Of a stretch of DNA of 64,000 nt, positions 45,948-57,703 are shown in pieces. The notes below the pieces were generated by a model. That model saw only the letters and a program-made list of their open reading frames with translations. It ran no database searches and was not told where the DNA came from. The stretch covers positions 2,976,001-3,040,000 of the forward strand of contig LSAX01000004.1 in assembly GCA_001557505.1 (NCBI GenBank), written 5' to 3'. This DNA is from Reticulascus tulasneorum. Taxonomy: Eukaryota > Ascomycota > Sordariomycetes > Glomerellales > Reticulascaceae. A program made the translations under genes and the position numbers. Positions within the stretch are counted from its first letter, which is position 1; the number at the start of each line of letters is the position of its first letter.

Positions 45948-46739
45948 CGTGAAAGATGAGAGATCTGATGAGCTACGAGATGTGTAATTCGATGAACAAA
46001 CTGAACTTTTCAACACTCGATCGCCGCTGGCATGTATATAAAATCAAGAAAAATGGGCATGAATCGTAACATATAATGTTCAATTTTACATGATCCAAGG
46101 AAGTCGAGACTGTTTCGTCTCGCCTCGTATAAGAGGTGTCGTCAATGAACACATACAATTGCCTTTCCCCTGGTTAGCTCTCAAATGCGTGGGGTTGCGG
46201 CGGGGAGCTATATTGCGGGGAAAGACGCCGAGGCATTTCCATGTTGAGACAGCAATTCGCATACGCACCCTTTTCCTACCTACTAACTAGGTTGTTGCAT
46301 GTGGGAGCCAGACTACCTAGGTACAGTAGCCTTGGCTGTGGACTGGACTGGCACCCCGGCTGTCAATTACCGTGCGTGCATAACAAGCCGGCCGCTTTCC
46401 GAAATACCTATGGTGGGTGGCTCTATGGATTGATTTCACTATCTTGCAGAATATTCCAGTGATGCTACTTTCCTGCGTAGTCTTCGAATCACATGTGTCG
46501 GTACTTTACTGAAGAATCCCGCTCATTAACTGAGATGAAAAGGGTTATCAAGAAAACACTGATACAGTTATATGCGCCTTTGAGGTGCATGCGTCTATTA
46601 GTAATGTGTAGAACTTAAAGCGTGTTATCGTGAAGCAACATGAGTTGCCGCCCCTCTACTGGGACGAGCATCTACAACCTGCCCAGGACCATCTCTCAAA
46701 CCCGTGAAGAGTATAGCTACCCTCCAGCATTTTCCCATC
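45948..46739. other. Intergenic, 792 bp
   Basis: Between the nitronate monooxygenase promoter and the 3' end of an acidic hypothetical gene on the same strand. No further feature seen. Confidence 0.5.
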
Positions 46740-48041
46740 TTACCTGAAGCTTGGTAATCTAGCCGGGACGAACTCCTCTGTCGGTATGAATTGTCCATCC
46801 TTGGTCAATGACCGTATCATGGGTGCTTCTCGAGCTTTCGTCGCCTCTTCTTGAGGCGTCCTACCCTCTGCTTCCACGCCAGGCGTTTCGGGCACGTCCT
46901 CAACTTGGATTTCCCCCGGCTTATCTTCAGACACCGTTCCCGCAGGCGCATCATCATGCAGTCCGCGCACAGCTGCCAATTGCGCAGCTGCTATCCTCTT
47001 CCGCTCAATCTCTTCGTCCTCTTCTCTCTGTATCCTGTCCTCTTCCAGACGTAGATCCTCCATCGAGGGGGCGCTCGAGATATCAGGCGAATCAGAACCG
47101 AGTGGTATGCTCGTCGAGCTCACTCGTGGTCCCGGACTCCGTCTTGAATGCGCAGAATCAATCGTGGCCCTAGACACCGTCCTTGACATCGTGTGCCCAT
47201 CAGCCCTTCTCTTGCCCTTGCTGCTCTTCGTCTTGCTGCTACTCCTGTCATCACCGACCTTATCCAGCGCGATTGTAAACTCGTCATCCAAGGGTACCGC
47301 ATCCTCTTCGCCTTCCCCGTCGCTCGGGAATAAGTCGCCTCTTGAGCGGAACGAATCTGACGTGGCGCCGGATCCCGTCGTGCCACTTCGCTTCCTAGTC
47401 TGCGTGGTCCGGGTTGGCTGAAAGTCGTCTTCGGAGTCGGTGCTCAGCAGAGGTTCCGTCTCACCCATGCCAATCTCTCCATGTTGTCGTGGGTGGTCTT
47501 GAAGATCTGCGGCGCTGGGCTTGTATCGTAGGGTCTTGCCCATCTTCCACGGCAGTTTGCCGAGGAATCCTATCGGCTGCGTGCTGGGAATGATGGTTGG
47601 ATCTGACTCGGATACTTTCCGCCTGGCACCTCTTGTTCCATAGCTCATCCCCCGTTTCCGTTTCGGCTGCTCTTGCACCTCGCCCACATATCGCCGTTGT
47701 GATCCAGTCCCGGCGAGTAACCTATCCCAATCATCATTGCTCCAGCTGCCCAGCAGCCCGCCGTTCTCGTCGTCCGCGTCCCAGTCATCGTAGAAGTCGA
47801 AGCTGTATTCCGCTCTTGCGTGCTCTCTTTCTCTCCTTCTCCGAGCCCTTTCTTCCCGATCGCCCATACACTTCGCCGTGCACTGGTCGAACGAGCCCGC
47901 GATGGAGGCGAAACACGGATTGATGTAGTTATGCGAAAAACTCCAGATGCCCGCCGCTGCATTTTCCGTCACCGTCTCCGCATTATGCGATATCTGATTC
48001 CATCGTTGGCGTAGTCGCGGGTCTTCGAGGAACGTCGCCAT
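46740..48041 (-). CDS. Hypothetical acidic, low-complexity protein
   Basis: 433 aa from the ATG at 48041 (MATFLEDPRL); the frame runs further upstream to 48242 but with no ATG. Not recognised. The first ~75 residues look folded and conserved-like (RQRWNQISHN, AAGIWSFSHNYINPCFASI). An Arg-rich patch (ERARRRRERE) follows, then an aromatic-acidic segment (YSFDFYDDWDADDENGGLLGSWSNDDWDR, cited only as a landmark near residues 105-135), then a Ser/Asp/Glu-rich disordered tail with a short coiled coil (EEDEEIERKRIAAAQLAAVRG region). No signal peptide or membrane segment. The function cannot be inferred; clustered Ser-Pro and acidic sites suggest regulation by phosphorylation. Confidence 0.8.
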   Translation of the reverse strand: MATFLEDPRLRQRWNQISHNAETVTENAAAGIWSFSHNYINPCFASIAGSFDQCTAKCMGDREERARRRREREHARAEYSFDFYDDWDADDENGGLLGSWSNDDWDRLLAGTGSQRRYVGEVQEQPKRKRGMSYGTRGARRKVSESDPTIIPSTQPIGFLGKLPWKMGKTLRYKPSAADLQDHPRQHGEIGMGETEPLLSTDSEDDFQPTRTTQTRKRSGTTGSGATSDSFRSRGDLFPSDGEGEEDAVPLDDEFTIALDKVGDDRSSSKTKSSKGKRRADGHTMSRTVSRATIDSAHSRRSPGPRVSSTSIPLGSDSPDISSAPSMEDLRLEEDRIQREEDEEIERKRIAAAQLAAVRGLHDDAPAGTVSEDKPGEIQVEDVPETPGVEAEGRTPQEEATKAREAPMIRSLTKDGQFIPTEEFVPARLPSFR

Positions 48042-49002
48042 GTTGACGACGGCTTGGGGGCGGGCAAGGATGACGTCGCGAACATAGATTGAGGAGGATG
48101 TTGTGTTGTCCTTAGATGCAGTGGAGTAGATTGAGTTCGGAGTCACCGAATGGCTTAAAATGACTAGAAGAGCCCTCAGGAATTGGGAGAAGCCATGTGG
48201 CCGCTCGATTGCGAAGTTCTGTTTCAAGTGCACCGGAAACACAGAGTTTACGGTTCTGATCTATCAGTGTCAGTCAGCCTCAGCATTCCACAGTTTAATT
48301 CGAGGCTGCGCCGTGGCGGGCACGTGCGGATCCGCCATTATTTGCACTGTTCTGGTTGCTACCTTAGAGCTGTGGGGAGGCTGGCGAGGATCCGGGGAAG
48401 AAGAGCAGGGGACTAACTATTCTGCAGCATCTACAATCAATGCGGTCAATAATCGCCCTACGACATACGACGCAGAGAGTACTAGATTATAGATTTTTAT
48501 TATTATTCATTTTGGTAGGAGCTGGAGTCGGAAGAATACTCTATCGCGCTTTATGGCGCTGTACGCATACGTGGCACGAGTAGAGTCCAAAGACTGAGAT
48601 GAATGTGTCATGATAGCCAGGGAGCGGTGGTGGTGCAAAGCAATACTCACAGAGGAACTCGCTTTACAATGTCCCTGCTACAGATAGGGCAAATCTAAAA
48701 CGCTGGGGGTGCTCAGTAGTCGAGGTTACATCGACATACGCCGACCTGGCCCATCACCCTGTAGCCGATCCCATGCAACGAACCAATACGCCTTTGTCGA
48801 TAATGCGCCTAATGCCGCGACTAATCCAAAAGACCATCAACTTGCCGATGGTATATAAATCCTAAGTACACCATAGCGAACAGAATCGAGAGAAGCGGCT
48901 AGGCCGCGATGGCGCTTCTATATCGCTTGGCTTGGACGAATCTCCGGCCGAGGATCGAGCCGCGACCACTGTACTTGTCCCCGACATCCTGCGTCCGGAT
49001 TC
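48042..49002. other. Intergenic, 961 bp
   Basis: Between the hypothetical gene's promoter and the taxilin 3' end. No supported gene or RNA. Confidence 0.5.
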
Positions 49003-50772
49003 CTAATGGCCGTTTGTCGTAGCTTGTGCGGGTGGTGGTCGCTCTGGTCCGTATGTCCGCGGCGCTCCTTGCTCGTTGGGTTGAGCCTCTTCTTCAGTAT
49101 CATCATCGAACTCGCTAGGTTCTTCGTCGCCCTCGTCATCTTCTGAGTAGTCGCTACCATCTCCGTCCAGATGACCATTGCTGTCGGAGTAGCAACTATC
49201 CAGGGTAGCCGCCATACCCGGAGGAACCTTACGACCTTGTTGCTGCATTTGCTCGATAATGCTAATCAACTTCGTAGCCTTCTTGGTCTCTTCTGCATGT
49301 TTCTTTCTCCAGTCCTCGCGCTCCTCGGCCATGCGGATGATATTCGCATTTGTTGCCTCGTGCTTTCGCTTCATCGTTTCGTTCTCCTTCTCGACCCGTT
49401 TATTTTTCTTTGACATGTCCTCCATCTCCTTTCTAAAGGTCAGAAACAGGTCATTGCTGTTGTTCAGTGTATCCTCCACCTTCATCACTGAGTTAGTCAA
49501 AATATCCATATAATGTCTCTCGAGCCTGGTACCATACCTGCTTGAACTTCTCGACGTAGACATTCAGTTGGTTTCTGAGTTCAGTTTCGGTCTTCGTGAA
49601 TGTCTGAACCTGAGCCTGAAGGTGACGAGCCTTGCCCGCTTCTGCTTCGGCAGTCTTCTTCTCTCGCTCGAAACGTGCCATGTTGTATTGTACCTCTAGC
49701 TCCTTCGTGCGCATTGCAGAGTGGAAGTGCAGTTCACGTAGCTCGTACTGTTCGATAAAAGACTTGAAGCGGTTGCGGAATCTTGCACATCTTGTCAGCT
49801 CTTGCCAATACATAGATGGTTGGAATAACCCACAAGGTGTCAACACCCACATCAACAACCTGCTTGCGGGGGTTGTCTTTCTCATCCTGTAAGCCCTCGA
49901 GCTTCGACAGGACAGCCGCATACTTCTCGTCCCAAGAGACCTGGTTATGCTTCTGAAAGTCTTGGAGGTGTTTGGTTTCATTCTGAGCACCGTCAGCACA
50001 ATTGCGACCACACCACGCGGAACGCGATCCTGACCTTCAGCTTATTGTTGTCTCTTTGAAGCTCCCTACACAGCTTTTCCAGCTTCTCTTTTAACCCTAT
50101 TGTCTTGCTCAGTTCTGTTCGGTTCAGATCCTTTTCCTTTTGAAGGTTGTCGCCCCGCTTCTTGTTCTTCTGGTTCTCTTTCTCCAATCTTCGCATGTCA
50201 GCCAGGAGCTCGCTGGATTTGCGTTGCAGGTAGTCTATTTTTTGCATGTCGCTCATCTTCGAGACTTGTTGAAGCATATCCCGGCTTGCTCGCTTTACCT
50301 CGCGTTCTGTCAACCACCATTTGTTAGCAAATATTACACAATGCGACGTATTGCCAGGACGAAGTGGCAAGACTTCAACAAGTGATCCAAGGCGCGTGTC
50401 GTGCAGGAGCCCTCGATGCCTCGGCCGTTATCCATGGGCATTCAATAGAGTCCGAGGGACCCTTCCCACCCTCTGCGATACCGACAGGTCAAGTTGTCGA
50501 ACGCACGGGACTCCCGCTCGAGAAAAATGCACTTCCAAGGGGTATTTGCCAATTTTGAGGGGAGAAGAGTGAGGCATACCAATCTCTGCCTCCTGATCCT
50601 TCTCTCCAGCGGCATCCTGTTCCAGCTGGGATATTCTGGCAGCGAGCAGTCTCGATGCTTCGTTCGGATCAGCGGACTTTTTCTGCTTTCCCTTCTTCGA
50701 CGACGGCATAGGCGCGTGGGAATGCGCTTCCTGACCGTTTGCCATCGCTGTCTCTGTGTGGCTATTAGGCAT
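49003..50772 (-). CDS. Taxilin-family coiled-coil protein
   Basis: Predicted 444 aa, exons 50772-50580, 50306-50035, 49982-49834, 49781-49538, 49479-49003. The frame is kept at every junction. The Lys-rich N-terminus (KKGKQKKSADPNEASRLL) is followed by ~300 residues of near-continuous coiled coil with the taxilin blocks SKTIGLKEKLEKLCRELQ, DNPRKQVVDVGVD and FRNRFKSFIEQYELRE. The tail is strongly acidic. In animals taxilins bind free syntaxins and the nascent-chain complex; in fungi the role is little studied. Introns are 52-58 nt except the first (273 nt, 50307-50579), which may contain an alternative exon. The start is taken as the first in-frame ATG; upstream sequence is open through GTG. 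Divergent from CYM1, 878 bp apart. Confidence 0.9.
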
Positions 50773-51650
50773 TGCGGAGAACCGACGATCCAGAGAGGCT
50801 GGTCTTGTCACGAGTACGATCGCATTCGAGGTTCGTTGGTCAATCGGCGTCGCAGCTGAACGAGCTGGCAGGCGTCCTTCGGCTGGTTTTGAGCAGGAAT
50901 TAACCCTCAGACTCGGTTTTGGTATCGACTCGAGTAATCTCGTTCATTGACTCGCACAATCTGGGGCTCGATGGGAGTTGACTAAAGGGATGTAGCGTCG
51001 GCTAGTTTTGAAGGTCTAGGGGTCTACGCATTAGAAATGCCACTATAAAGAAGCAGGCCACCACCATCAAACAACCCGAGGATTCATACCATGAAAGCCC
51101 TTCGCTGCGAACTGACGGCCGACAGAACTCCGGAGGTTTTACACTATGCGAGTCTGAGTTTGTCAATTCTCAATCACCTCTGACTCTTTCGTTGGCGCTA
51201 TCTCCGTTTACCAGAGAGGGAGACGTGTGGATGTGCCTGGGCCTGGTCAGAGACAGTGGAGGGCAATCCGAATTAGGTACTGGCTTAGCGGTGCGGCAAA
51301 TGGGACCATCGGGAAATACGCATAATGATGCGCGAAACGTGTTATTGCGCAGTTAGCGTGTTACGCATCATCTATACCTGATAATCAACCAAAACGTTTA
51401 AAAGCATAGCAAGTGCCAAACAGCATTACGCTGATGGTGGATTAGATGACGACTGGACCCCCTGTCAACCCTGTCAACCTGCATCCGCTATAAAATTTTA
51501 TGAGTCCCGAGTCGCCTCACACGGTCCACCCTACCGCGTTGGCCGAGAAGGAGAGAATCGCCGCAGCTCGCAACAGCACTCCTTGGAGCTACATGTCAGA
51601 AATTAAAATGCCGCGTGCCTCCTAACCTGTCAACCAGTGTAGCCGCGACA
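50773..51650. promoter_or_regulatory. Bidirectional promoter region, taxilin / CYM1
   Basis: 878 bp between divergent start codons. It contains a five-codon upstream ORF close to the CYM1 start and no larger gene. Confidence 0.5.
51608..51625 (+). promoter_or_regulatory. Five-codon uORF before CYM1
   Basis: ATG CCG CGT GCC TCC TAA ends 25 nt before the CYM1 ATG at 51651. The AAAATG context is favourable, so ribosomes may initiate here if the transcript starts upstream; leader length is unknown. Confidence 0.4.
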
Positions 51651-54600
51651 ATGCTACGAAATGCAACCAAAAATGCGGCCCGGAGAGCTGTGACGGAGCT
51701 CTCCCAATATCCAAAACCTGGAGACAAGCTCCATGGCTTTACGCTACTCAGGGCGAAGCAGGTCCCCGAGTTGGAATTGACAGCGCTCCATCTTCAGCAT
51801 GACCAGACCGGCGCTGATTACCTTCATATCGCGAGAGAAGACAGCAACAATGTCTTCTCCATCGGCTTCAAAACAAACCCTCCGGACGACACGGGCGTGC
51901 CTCACATCCTGGAGCATACTACCCTCTGCGGCAGCCAAAAGTCAGTCGGCCACGTCCCAGGTGTTCTCTCCGTTTCGTTAACAAGACCCTAGATATCCCA
52001 TTCGAGACCCGTTCTTCAAAATGCTTCCTCGGACCCTGTCCAACTTTATGAATGCCTTTACCGCGTCGGATCATACCTTCTATCCGTTTGCGACGACCAA
52101 TTCACAAGATTTCAAGAACCTGATGTCAGTGTATGTGGATGCCACTTTACATCCACTCCTAAAGCAATCCGACTTCACGCAAGAAGGATGGCGTATAGGG
52201 CCGGAAAACCCTCAAGCTGCGGAGGGAGCCGGAGATGAGAAGAGTCAGCTGGTCTTCAAGGGGGTTGTGTACAACGAAATGAAGGGCCAGATGTCGGACG
52301 CTGGGTACTTGTTCTACATACGATTCCAGGACCACATCTTCCCGGATATCAACAACTCTGGCGGCGACCCTCAGAAGATTACGGATCTGACTTATGATCA
52401 ACTTAAGAAGTTTCACGCGGAACACTACCACCCGAGCAATGCGAAGCTATTTACATATGGCGACATGCCTTTAGCGGATCATCTGCAGGAAGTCAACTCT
52501 CAGCTTAGCGCCTTTGAAAGAATACAAGAGGACAAGCTGATCCATGCGCCAATCGATCTCAGTAATGGCTCCAAGGAAGTCTCGGTGTATGGCCCTATCG
52601 ATCCTCTCGTGGATCCCGAGAGGCAATACAAGACGTCGATATCTTGGATTATGGGGGATGCGAGTGATGTCGTTGAATCGTTCTCGTTGGCGCTTCTTTC
52701 ATCGCTGCTTATGGACGGTTACGGATCGCCGCTCTATCGAGGATTGATCGAGGCAGGTCTCGGAACCGACTGGAGTCCAAATGCCGGATATGATAGCTCC
52801 GGAAAGGCAGGAATCTACTCCATCGGACTCACTGGTGTTCAAGAAGCCGATGTGCCCAAGTTGAAAGCCGAGGTGCAGCGGATACTGCAGGAAGTTCGCA
52901 AGAATGGATTTGATCGGTCGAAGATCGATGGTTCTCTTCACCAAATCGAATTGTCTTTAAAGCACAAGACTGCCAACTTTGGCATGTCCTTGCTTCATCG
53001 TTTAAAGCCAAAGTGGTTCACTGGAGTTGATCCGTTCGACTCCCTCGCTTGGAACGATACCATCTCGGCGTTTGAAGCGGAACTAGCCAAGGGCAACTAC
53101 TTGGAAGGTTTGATAGACAAGTATTTATTGAACGACAATACTTTGTCGTTTACAATGGCACCCTCTGCGACGTTCAGCGAAGAGTTGGCACAAGAAGAAC
53201 GTGAGAGATTGGCAGCAAAGATCCAGGAGGCAACGCAAAAGGCCGGGGGTGAATCCGAAGCGCGAAAGCAGCTTGAAGATAGGGAGCTTGAGCTGCTTGT
53301 TGAGCAGGGCAAATCCAACACCGAGGACCTTAGCTGTCTTCCTACCGTGTATGTCAAGGACATTCCAAGAAGCAAGGAACCGGTGGTAGTGCGAGACGAT
53401 ACCACGAACGGGATCAAGGTTCAATGGCACGAAGCCCCCACAAATGGCCTTACGTACTTCAAAGCTATCAACACCTTTGAGAATCTCCCCGACGAGCTCA
53501 GGGAGCTCATTCCACTCTTTACTGACAGCATCATGCGTCTGGGCACAAAAGACATGACGATGGAACAGCTAGAGGACTTGATGAAGCTGAAAACGGGTGG
53601 TGTTTCAGTCAGCTACCACTCTACCCCATCGGCAACCGATTTCCAACAAGCCAGCGAAGGTCTAATCTTCACAGGTACCGCCTTAGACCGGAATGTCCCT
53701 GTGATGTATGATCTACTTCGAAAGTTGGTTTTAGAGACAGATTTCGACAGCCCGGAGGCCGCATCACGGATCAGGCAGCTACTGCAAGCCTCAGCAGATG
53801 GTGTAGTGAACGACATCGCATCGTCTGGACATCAATTTGCCCGTGGTTCCGCAGAGGCAGGATTGACGCGCAGCGCTTGGCTGAGACAGCAAGTCGGAGG
53901 ACTATCCCAAGTCAAGCTGGTGACATCCTTGGCAAACAGGCCAGAATCAGATGGGCTTGGGGATGTCATTGGCAAGCTCAAACAAATCCAGAATCTGGCT
54001 CTTGCAGGCGGTAACTTCCGAACGGCCTTGACCTGTGGAACAGAGAGTGTCGAGCAAAACTCGGGGGCATTAGCAAAGTTCATGTCAAGTCTGCCCCAGA
54101 ATGTCCCAACGCTACCGGCTTCGAAGCCTGCCGAATTTTCGAGGGACATCAAGGCTTTCTTCCCTCTGCCGTATCAAGTGTACTACGGCGCGCTTGCTCT
54201 CCCAACAGCATCGTACACGTCTGCCGATGGCGCCCCACTCCAGATCCTAGCTCAGCTTCTCACCCACAAGCATCTCCACCACGAAATTCGAGAAAAGGGC
54301 GGGGCTTACGGTGGCGGCGCATACTCGCGCGGCCTCGATGGGCTCTTCGGCTTCTACTCCTACCGTGATCCAAACCCGGTTAACACAATGTCCATCATGC
54401 GCAATGCGGGACGATGGGCTGTGGACAAGAAATGGAGTGACCGAGATCTCGAAGAAGCCAAGATCTCCGTCTTCCAGAGCGTCGATGCCCCTCGCTCAGT
54501 GAACGAGGAAGGTATGGGCAAGTTCCTCTCCGGCGTAACGGAGGAAATGAAGCAGACGCGGAGAGAACAACTTCTCGATGTTGACAAGGACCAAGTGCGG

Positions 54601-54735
54601 GACGCAGCACAGAAGTATATCGTCAACGCGCTTGAGAAGAAACAGGAGCGACTTGTGTTCCTCGGAGAGAAACGCCCTTGGGTTGACGCGAGTTGGAAAG
54701 TCAACGAGATGGACATCAGCGGCGTCGACGAATAG
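51651..54735 (+). CDS. CYM1: Mitochondrial presequence protease Cym1 (M16C)
   Basis: Predicted 1,010 aa, exons 51651-51940 and 51993-54735 (52-nt intron, GTCAGT donor, junction [13 protein letters not shown]). The basic N-terminus ([13 protein letters not shown]) is a mitochondrial presequence. The inverted zinc motif HILEH gives His85, Glu88 (catalytic base) and His89; the distal ligand is expected in [11 protein letters not shown]. The later half carries the non-catalytic M16 repeat with the [11 protein letters not shown] segment that completes the active site. It degrades cleaved targeting peptides in the matrix. Length equals the family norm of about 1,000 residues. The upstream frame opens from a GTG, but the ATG gives the proper presequence. 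Confidence 0.96.
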
Positions 54736-56614
54736 TTGACCTACATTGGCCCAAGCCAACCGCAGAGCTGACATGTAACCCCTGGACATGTTGGCCTGAT
54801 TGTATTGTAATTGTACACCTACACCTAATTATACCCATCTCCAGCTTGGACTTCGTGAAACCCCGGCCATGTGCCTACTTTAGGCCACGAGCCATGCTTG
54901 ATGACAATGCACGCGTTCAGCTACGATACGTCTCTCTGCCCCTTTCTTCAATGGCCCTGAGACCACAACAAGACGCAAGAGCAAATTAGTTGCCTGGGTG
55001 TTTTCATTAATAACCGGCACGGTCGTTCTATCAGAGCCGAGCTCCTCAGGATTGGATCATCGGCCTAAAGAACAGAGCACATGCAACTGTGATCGTTGTG
55101 GGCATCCTCGTTCGCAAGCTCCTTGTGGATTCAGAGGCACCAAGGGTTATCAGAGGATTCACAGTGCCAAGATGACAGTGTTGAAGCGGAGAATTCCTCG
55201 TATTCTCAACTAGATCCTTCATATAATAAATATTTGGTAGCATAATTAAAGAAGAATATTTTACTCTGCGAATGATTTTGGGAGAATACTGTACCACAAT
55301 AAATATGCTGGTCCTCACGCAACCCTGTCAAGCGGCTTGGCATTGTAGGACGCCCAAAGCGATGAACGCTGTGGAGATTCTCGGTTATTGTTACTTTGGC
55401 AAGGTGAGCTGGTGAGGAGGGGGATTTTTGCCCAGGCCCAAAGTCTGGTGCTGTTGGATTGCCCCGCCATACGTCACACCCCGCCATGGAGGGGTCGTTC
55501 CCCGAGGTTGAAGCTGAGAAGCAGAGATCGTCAAGGACACCGATGAATGCGAGGTTTTCCAATCAAAAGGGCAATTGGCAAAATGCACGAGGGCTGTGCC
55601 GGCTCGCCGTCCCCCTATGTGCTCAATGCAGGAAAGAAATGGTGGTGTTGAGCTTGTCACAGCGGATGCGATGGATGCGGATGAGAAATGGGATGAGGAG
55701 ATAAGGAGCGTGTATTCGCGATACGGCCCTTCAACTCCATAAGTAACCTTACTCCAGGACATCGGCTCGTATGTGGAGTGGACCAATGACGCAAGTATTA
55801 TACACGATTACTGAGACCTCATCCAAGTTCCTCGTTAAATTATTGCCGTGGAAGCGACGGAAGAGCTCGCACTGGATATCACCCATCGAAGTCAAACTTT
55901 CCGTGGCTGGTCTCGTGTGGAGCAAATCTTTTGGCGTTTGTTGGGGCGTCCATTTTGCTTGTGGGACCATCAAACGTGTACCTACCTACACCATATGCCT
56001 TTCTTTGCTTTCCAAGGCGAGAGCGGAGGGCAGGAAACCTGAAAAATACTCAATGGGAAGAGAGGCCAATTACATCATGACCGATCTCGTGCTCTCCCGT
56101 CTCTAAATTCCCTCAACTACTTAGATCCGTAGGATAAGGTATCTGGATGTGAGGGAAGGAAATAGCGCGTTTGCTAAACATGTACCTCATCGCAATTGAA
56201 ATTTCTCGAGACTTCCCAGTCCTTCTCCCCCCACACCAAATCCTGGGTCACCTGTTAGTGGAGAGTGAGGTCTTTGTTGGACGAACGCAGGCATTTGAGC
56301 GGTTTTCGGTAAAGCCTGGGCTGGAGTAAACTGGAAAGTTGTACCTAGGTAGGCTGGCTGGCTGGCTGGCCTAGGTTCCCTCCGGCAGGAACCGGGGGAC
56401 TCTCGGTACATACTTATTAGCAGCTAGCCCTACACTACATGCACCTCTCCAATCTGATTGACCTCAACTTCTCCGCATTTCTTCATCACTTCCTACTGCC
56501 CAAGTGCTTCTTGTCCGTTCGACAATTTGCATATACACTGCTGCCTGTCATCCAACTTTTAACACACCCACACAAGACCTTTTATAACTCCCCGCTGCTC
56601 TAATCATCCCCAAG
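54736..56614. other. Intergenic, 1.9 kb, CYM1 to aldolase
   Basis: No supported gene. A 38-codon ATG frame (55626-55742) has protein-like composition but no recognised family. A short GGCT tetranucleotide run lies near 56353-56370. The last ~150 bp before 56615 are pyrimidine-rich, typical of a strongly expressed fungal gene. Confidence 0.45.
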
Positions 56615-57703
56615 ATGCCTGGTCTTCTCGAAGAGCTGAAGCTGAAGCCCGGTGTGATCTACGGTGACGATGTCTTGAAGGTGTTCAAATACGCTCAGGC
56701 CCACGAGTTCGCTATACCTGCCATCAACGTCACCAGCTCCTCGACGGCGGTGGCCGCGCTCGAAGCCGCTCGGGACTCCAAGTCTCCCATCATTCTCCAG
56801 ACCTCCAATGGTGGAGCTGCCTTCTTCGCCGGAAAGGGCGTTGCCAACAGCGCCGAAAAGCAGGAGGCTTCCGTTGCCGGTGCCATCGCTGCCGCTCACT
56901 ACATTCGATCGATTGCCCCAATCTACGGCATCCCCGTCATCCTACACACCGATCACTGCGCCAAGAAGCTGCTTCCCTGGTTGGATGGCATGTTCGATGC
57001 CGACGAGGCGGAGTTCAAGAAGACGGGCACGCCACTCTTCAGCAGCCACATGATCGACTTGTCGGAGGACGATGTCGAGTACAATATCAAGACAACGGCT
57101 GCCTACCTGAAACGGGCCGCCCCCATGAAGCAATGGCTGGAGATGGAGATTGGGTTGACCGGCGGAGAGGAGGACGGTGTCAACAATGAATCGGTGGAGA
57201 ACAACTCGCTGTACACCCAGCCCGAGGATATCTGGCAGATCTACGAGACGCTGAGCGCCATCTCGCCCTACTTCAGTATCGCCGCGGCGTTCGGAAACGT
57301 GCACGGCGTTTACCACCCAGGTAATGTGCAGCTCCACCCTGAGCTCCTCGGAAAGCACCAAGCCTTTGTTTCCGAGAAGCTGGGCGGTAAGGAGAAGCCC
57401 GTGTTCTTCGTCTTCCACGGCGGCTCCGGCTCTTCCAAGGAGGAGTTCCGCGAGGCCATCTCTCACGGTGTCGTCAAGGTCAACCTTGACACTGATCTGC
57501 AGTGGGCCTACCTGATCGGACACCGGGATTTCATCACCAAGAACATCGATTACCTGAAGACTCAGGTTGGAAACCCGGAAGGTGCGGAGAAGCCCAACAA
57601 GAAGAAGTACGATCCTCGTGTCTGGGTCCGAGAGGGCGAAAAGACGATGAAGGCGAGAGTGATCGAGGGGCTCAAGGATTTCAACACGGCTGGGCAATTG
57701 TAA
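56615..57703 (+). CDS. Fructose-bisphosphate aldolase, class II
   Basis: Intronless, 362 aa, ATG at 56615 with a CAAGATG context. Class II zinc aldolase of glycolysis and gluconeogenesis, cleaving fructose 1,6-bisphosphate to DHAP and glyceraldehyde 3-phosphate in the cytosol. Motifs: AIPAINVTSSST, ILHTDHCAKKLLPW (zinc His and catalytic Asp), EMEIGLTGGEEDGV, FGNVHGVY and VFHGGSGS with zinc ligands, and VKVNLDTDLQWAY. Length equals yeast Fba1 (359 aa). Strong preference for C-ending codons and a pyrimidine-rich leader fit very high expression. Confidence 0.97.
   Translation: MPGLLEELKLKPGVIYGDDVLKVFKYAQAHEFAIPAINVTSSSTAVAALEAARDSKSPIILQTSNGGAAFFAGKGVANSAEKQEASVAGAIAAAHYIRSIAPIYGIPVILHTDHCAKKLLPWLDGMFDADEAEFKKTGTPLFSSHMIDLSEDDVEYNIKTTAAYLKRAAPMKQWLEMEIGLTGGEEDGVNNESVENNSLYTQPEDIWQIYETLSAISPYFSIAAAFGNVHGVYHPGNVQLHPELLGKHQAFVSEKLGGKEKPVFFVFHGGSGSSKEEFREAISHGVVKVNLDTDLQWAYLIGHRDFITKNIDYLKTQVGNPEGAEKPNKKKYDPRVWVREGEKTMKARVIEGLKDFNTAGQL

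Noticed and set aside
44995..45959. Long frames antisense to the nitronate monooxygenase
   Set aside because: GC-rich codon bias of the real gene creates open frames on the other strand; their translations show no family features.
55626..55742. 38-codon ATG frame ending RSVYSRYGPSTP
   Set aside because: Composition looks protein-like, but there is no family match, intron signals or neighbouring coding exon; too short to support.
55391..56106. 131- and 111-codon open frames between CYM1 and the aldolase
   Set aside because: Low-complexity translations overlapping on both strands, no motifs, no typical start context.
56942..57697. 251-codon frame antisense to the aldolase
   Set aside because: Shadow of strong third-position C bias in the aldolase gene.
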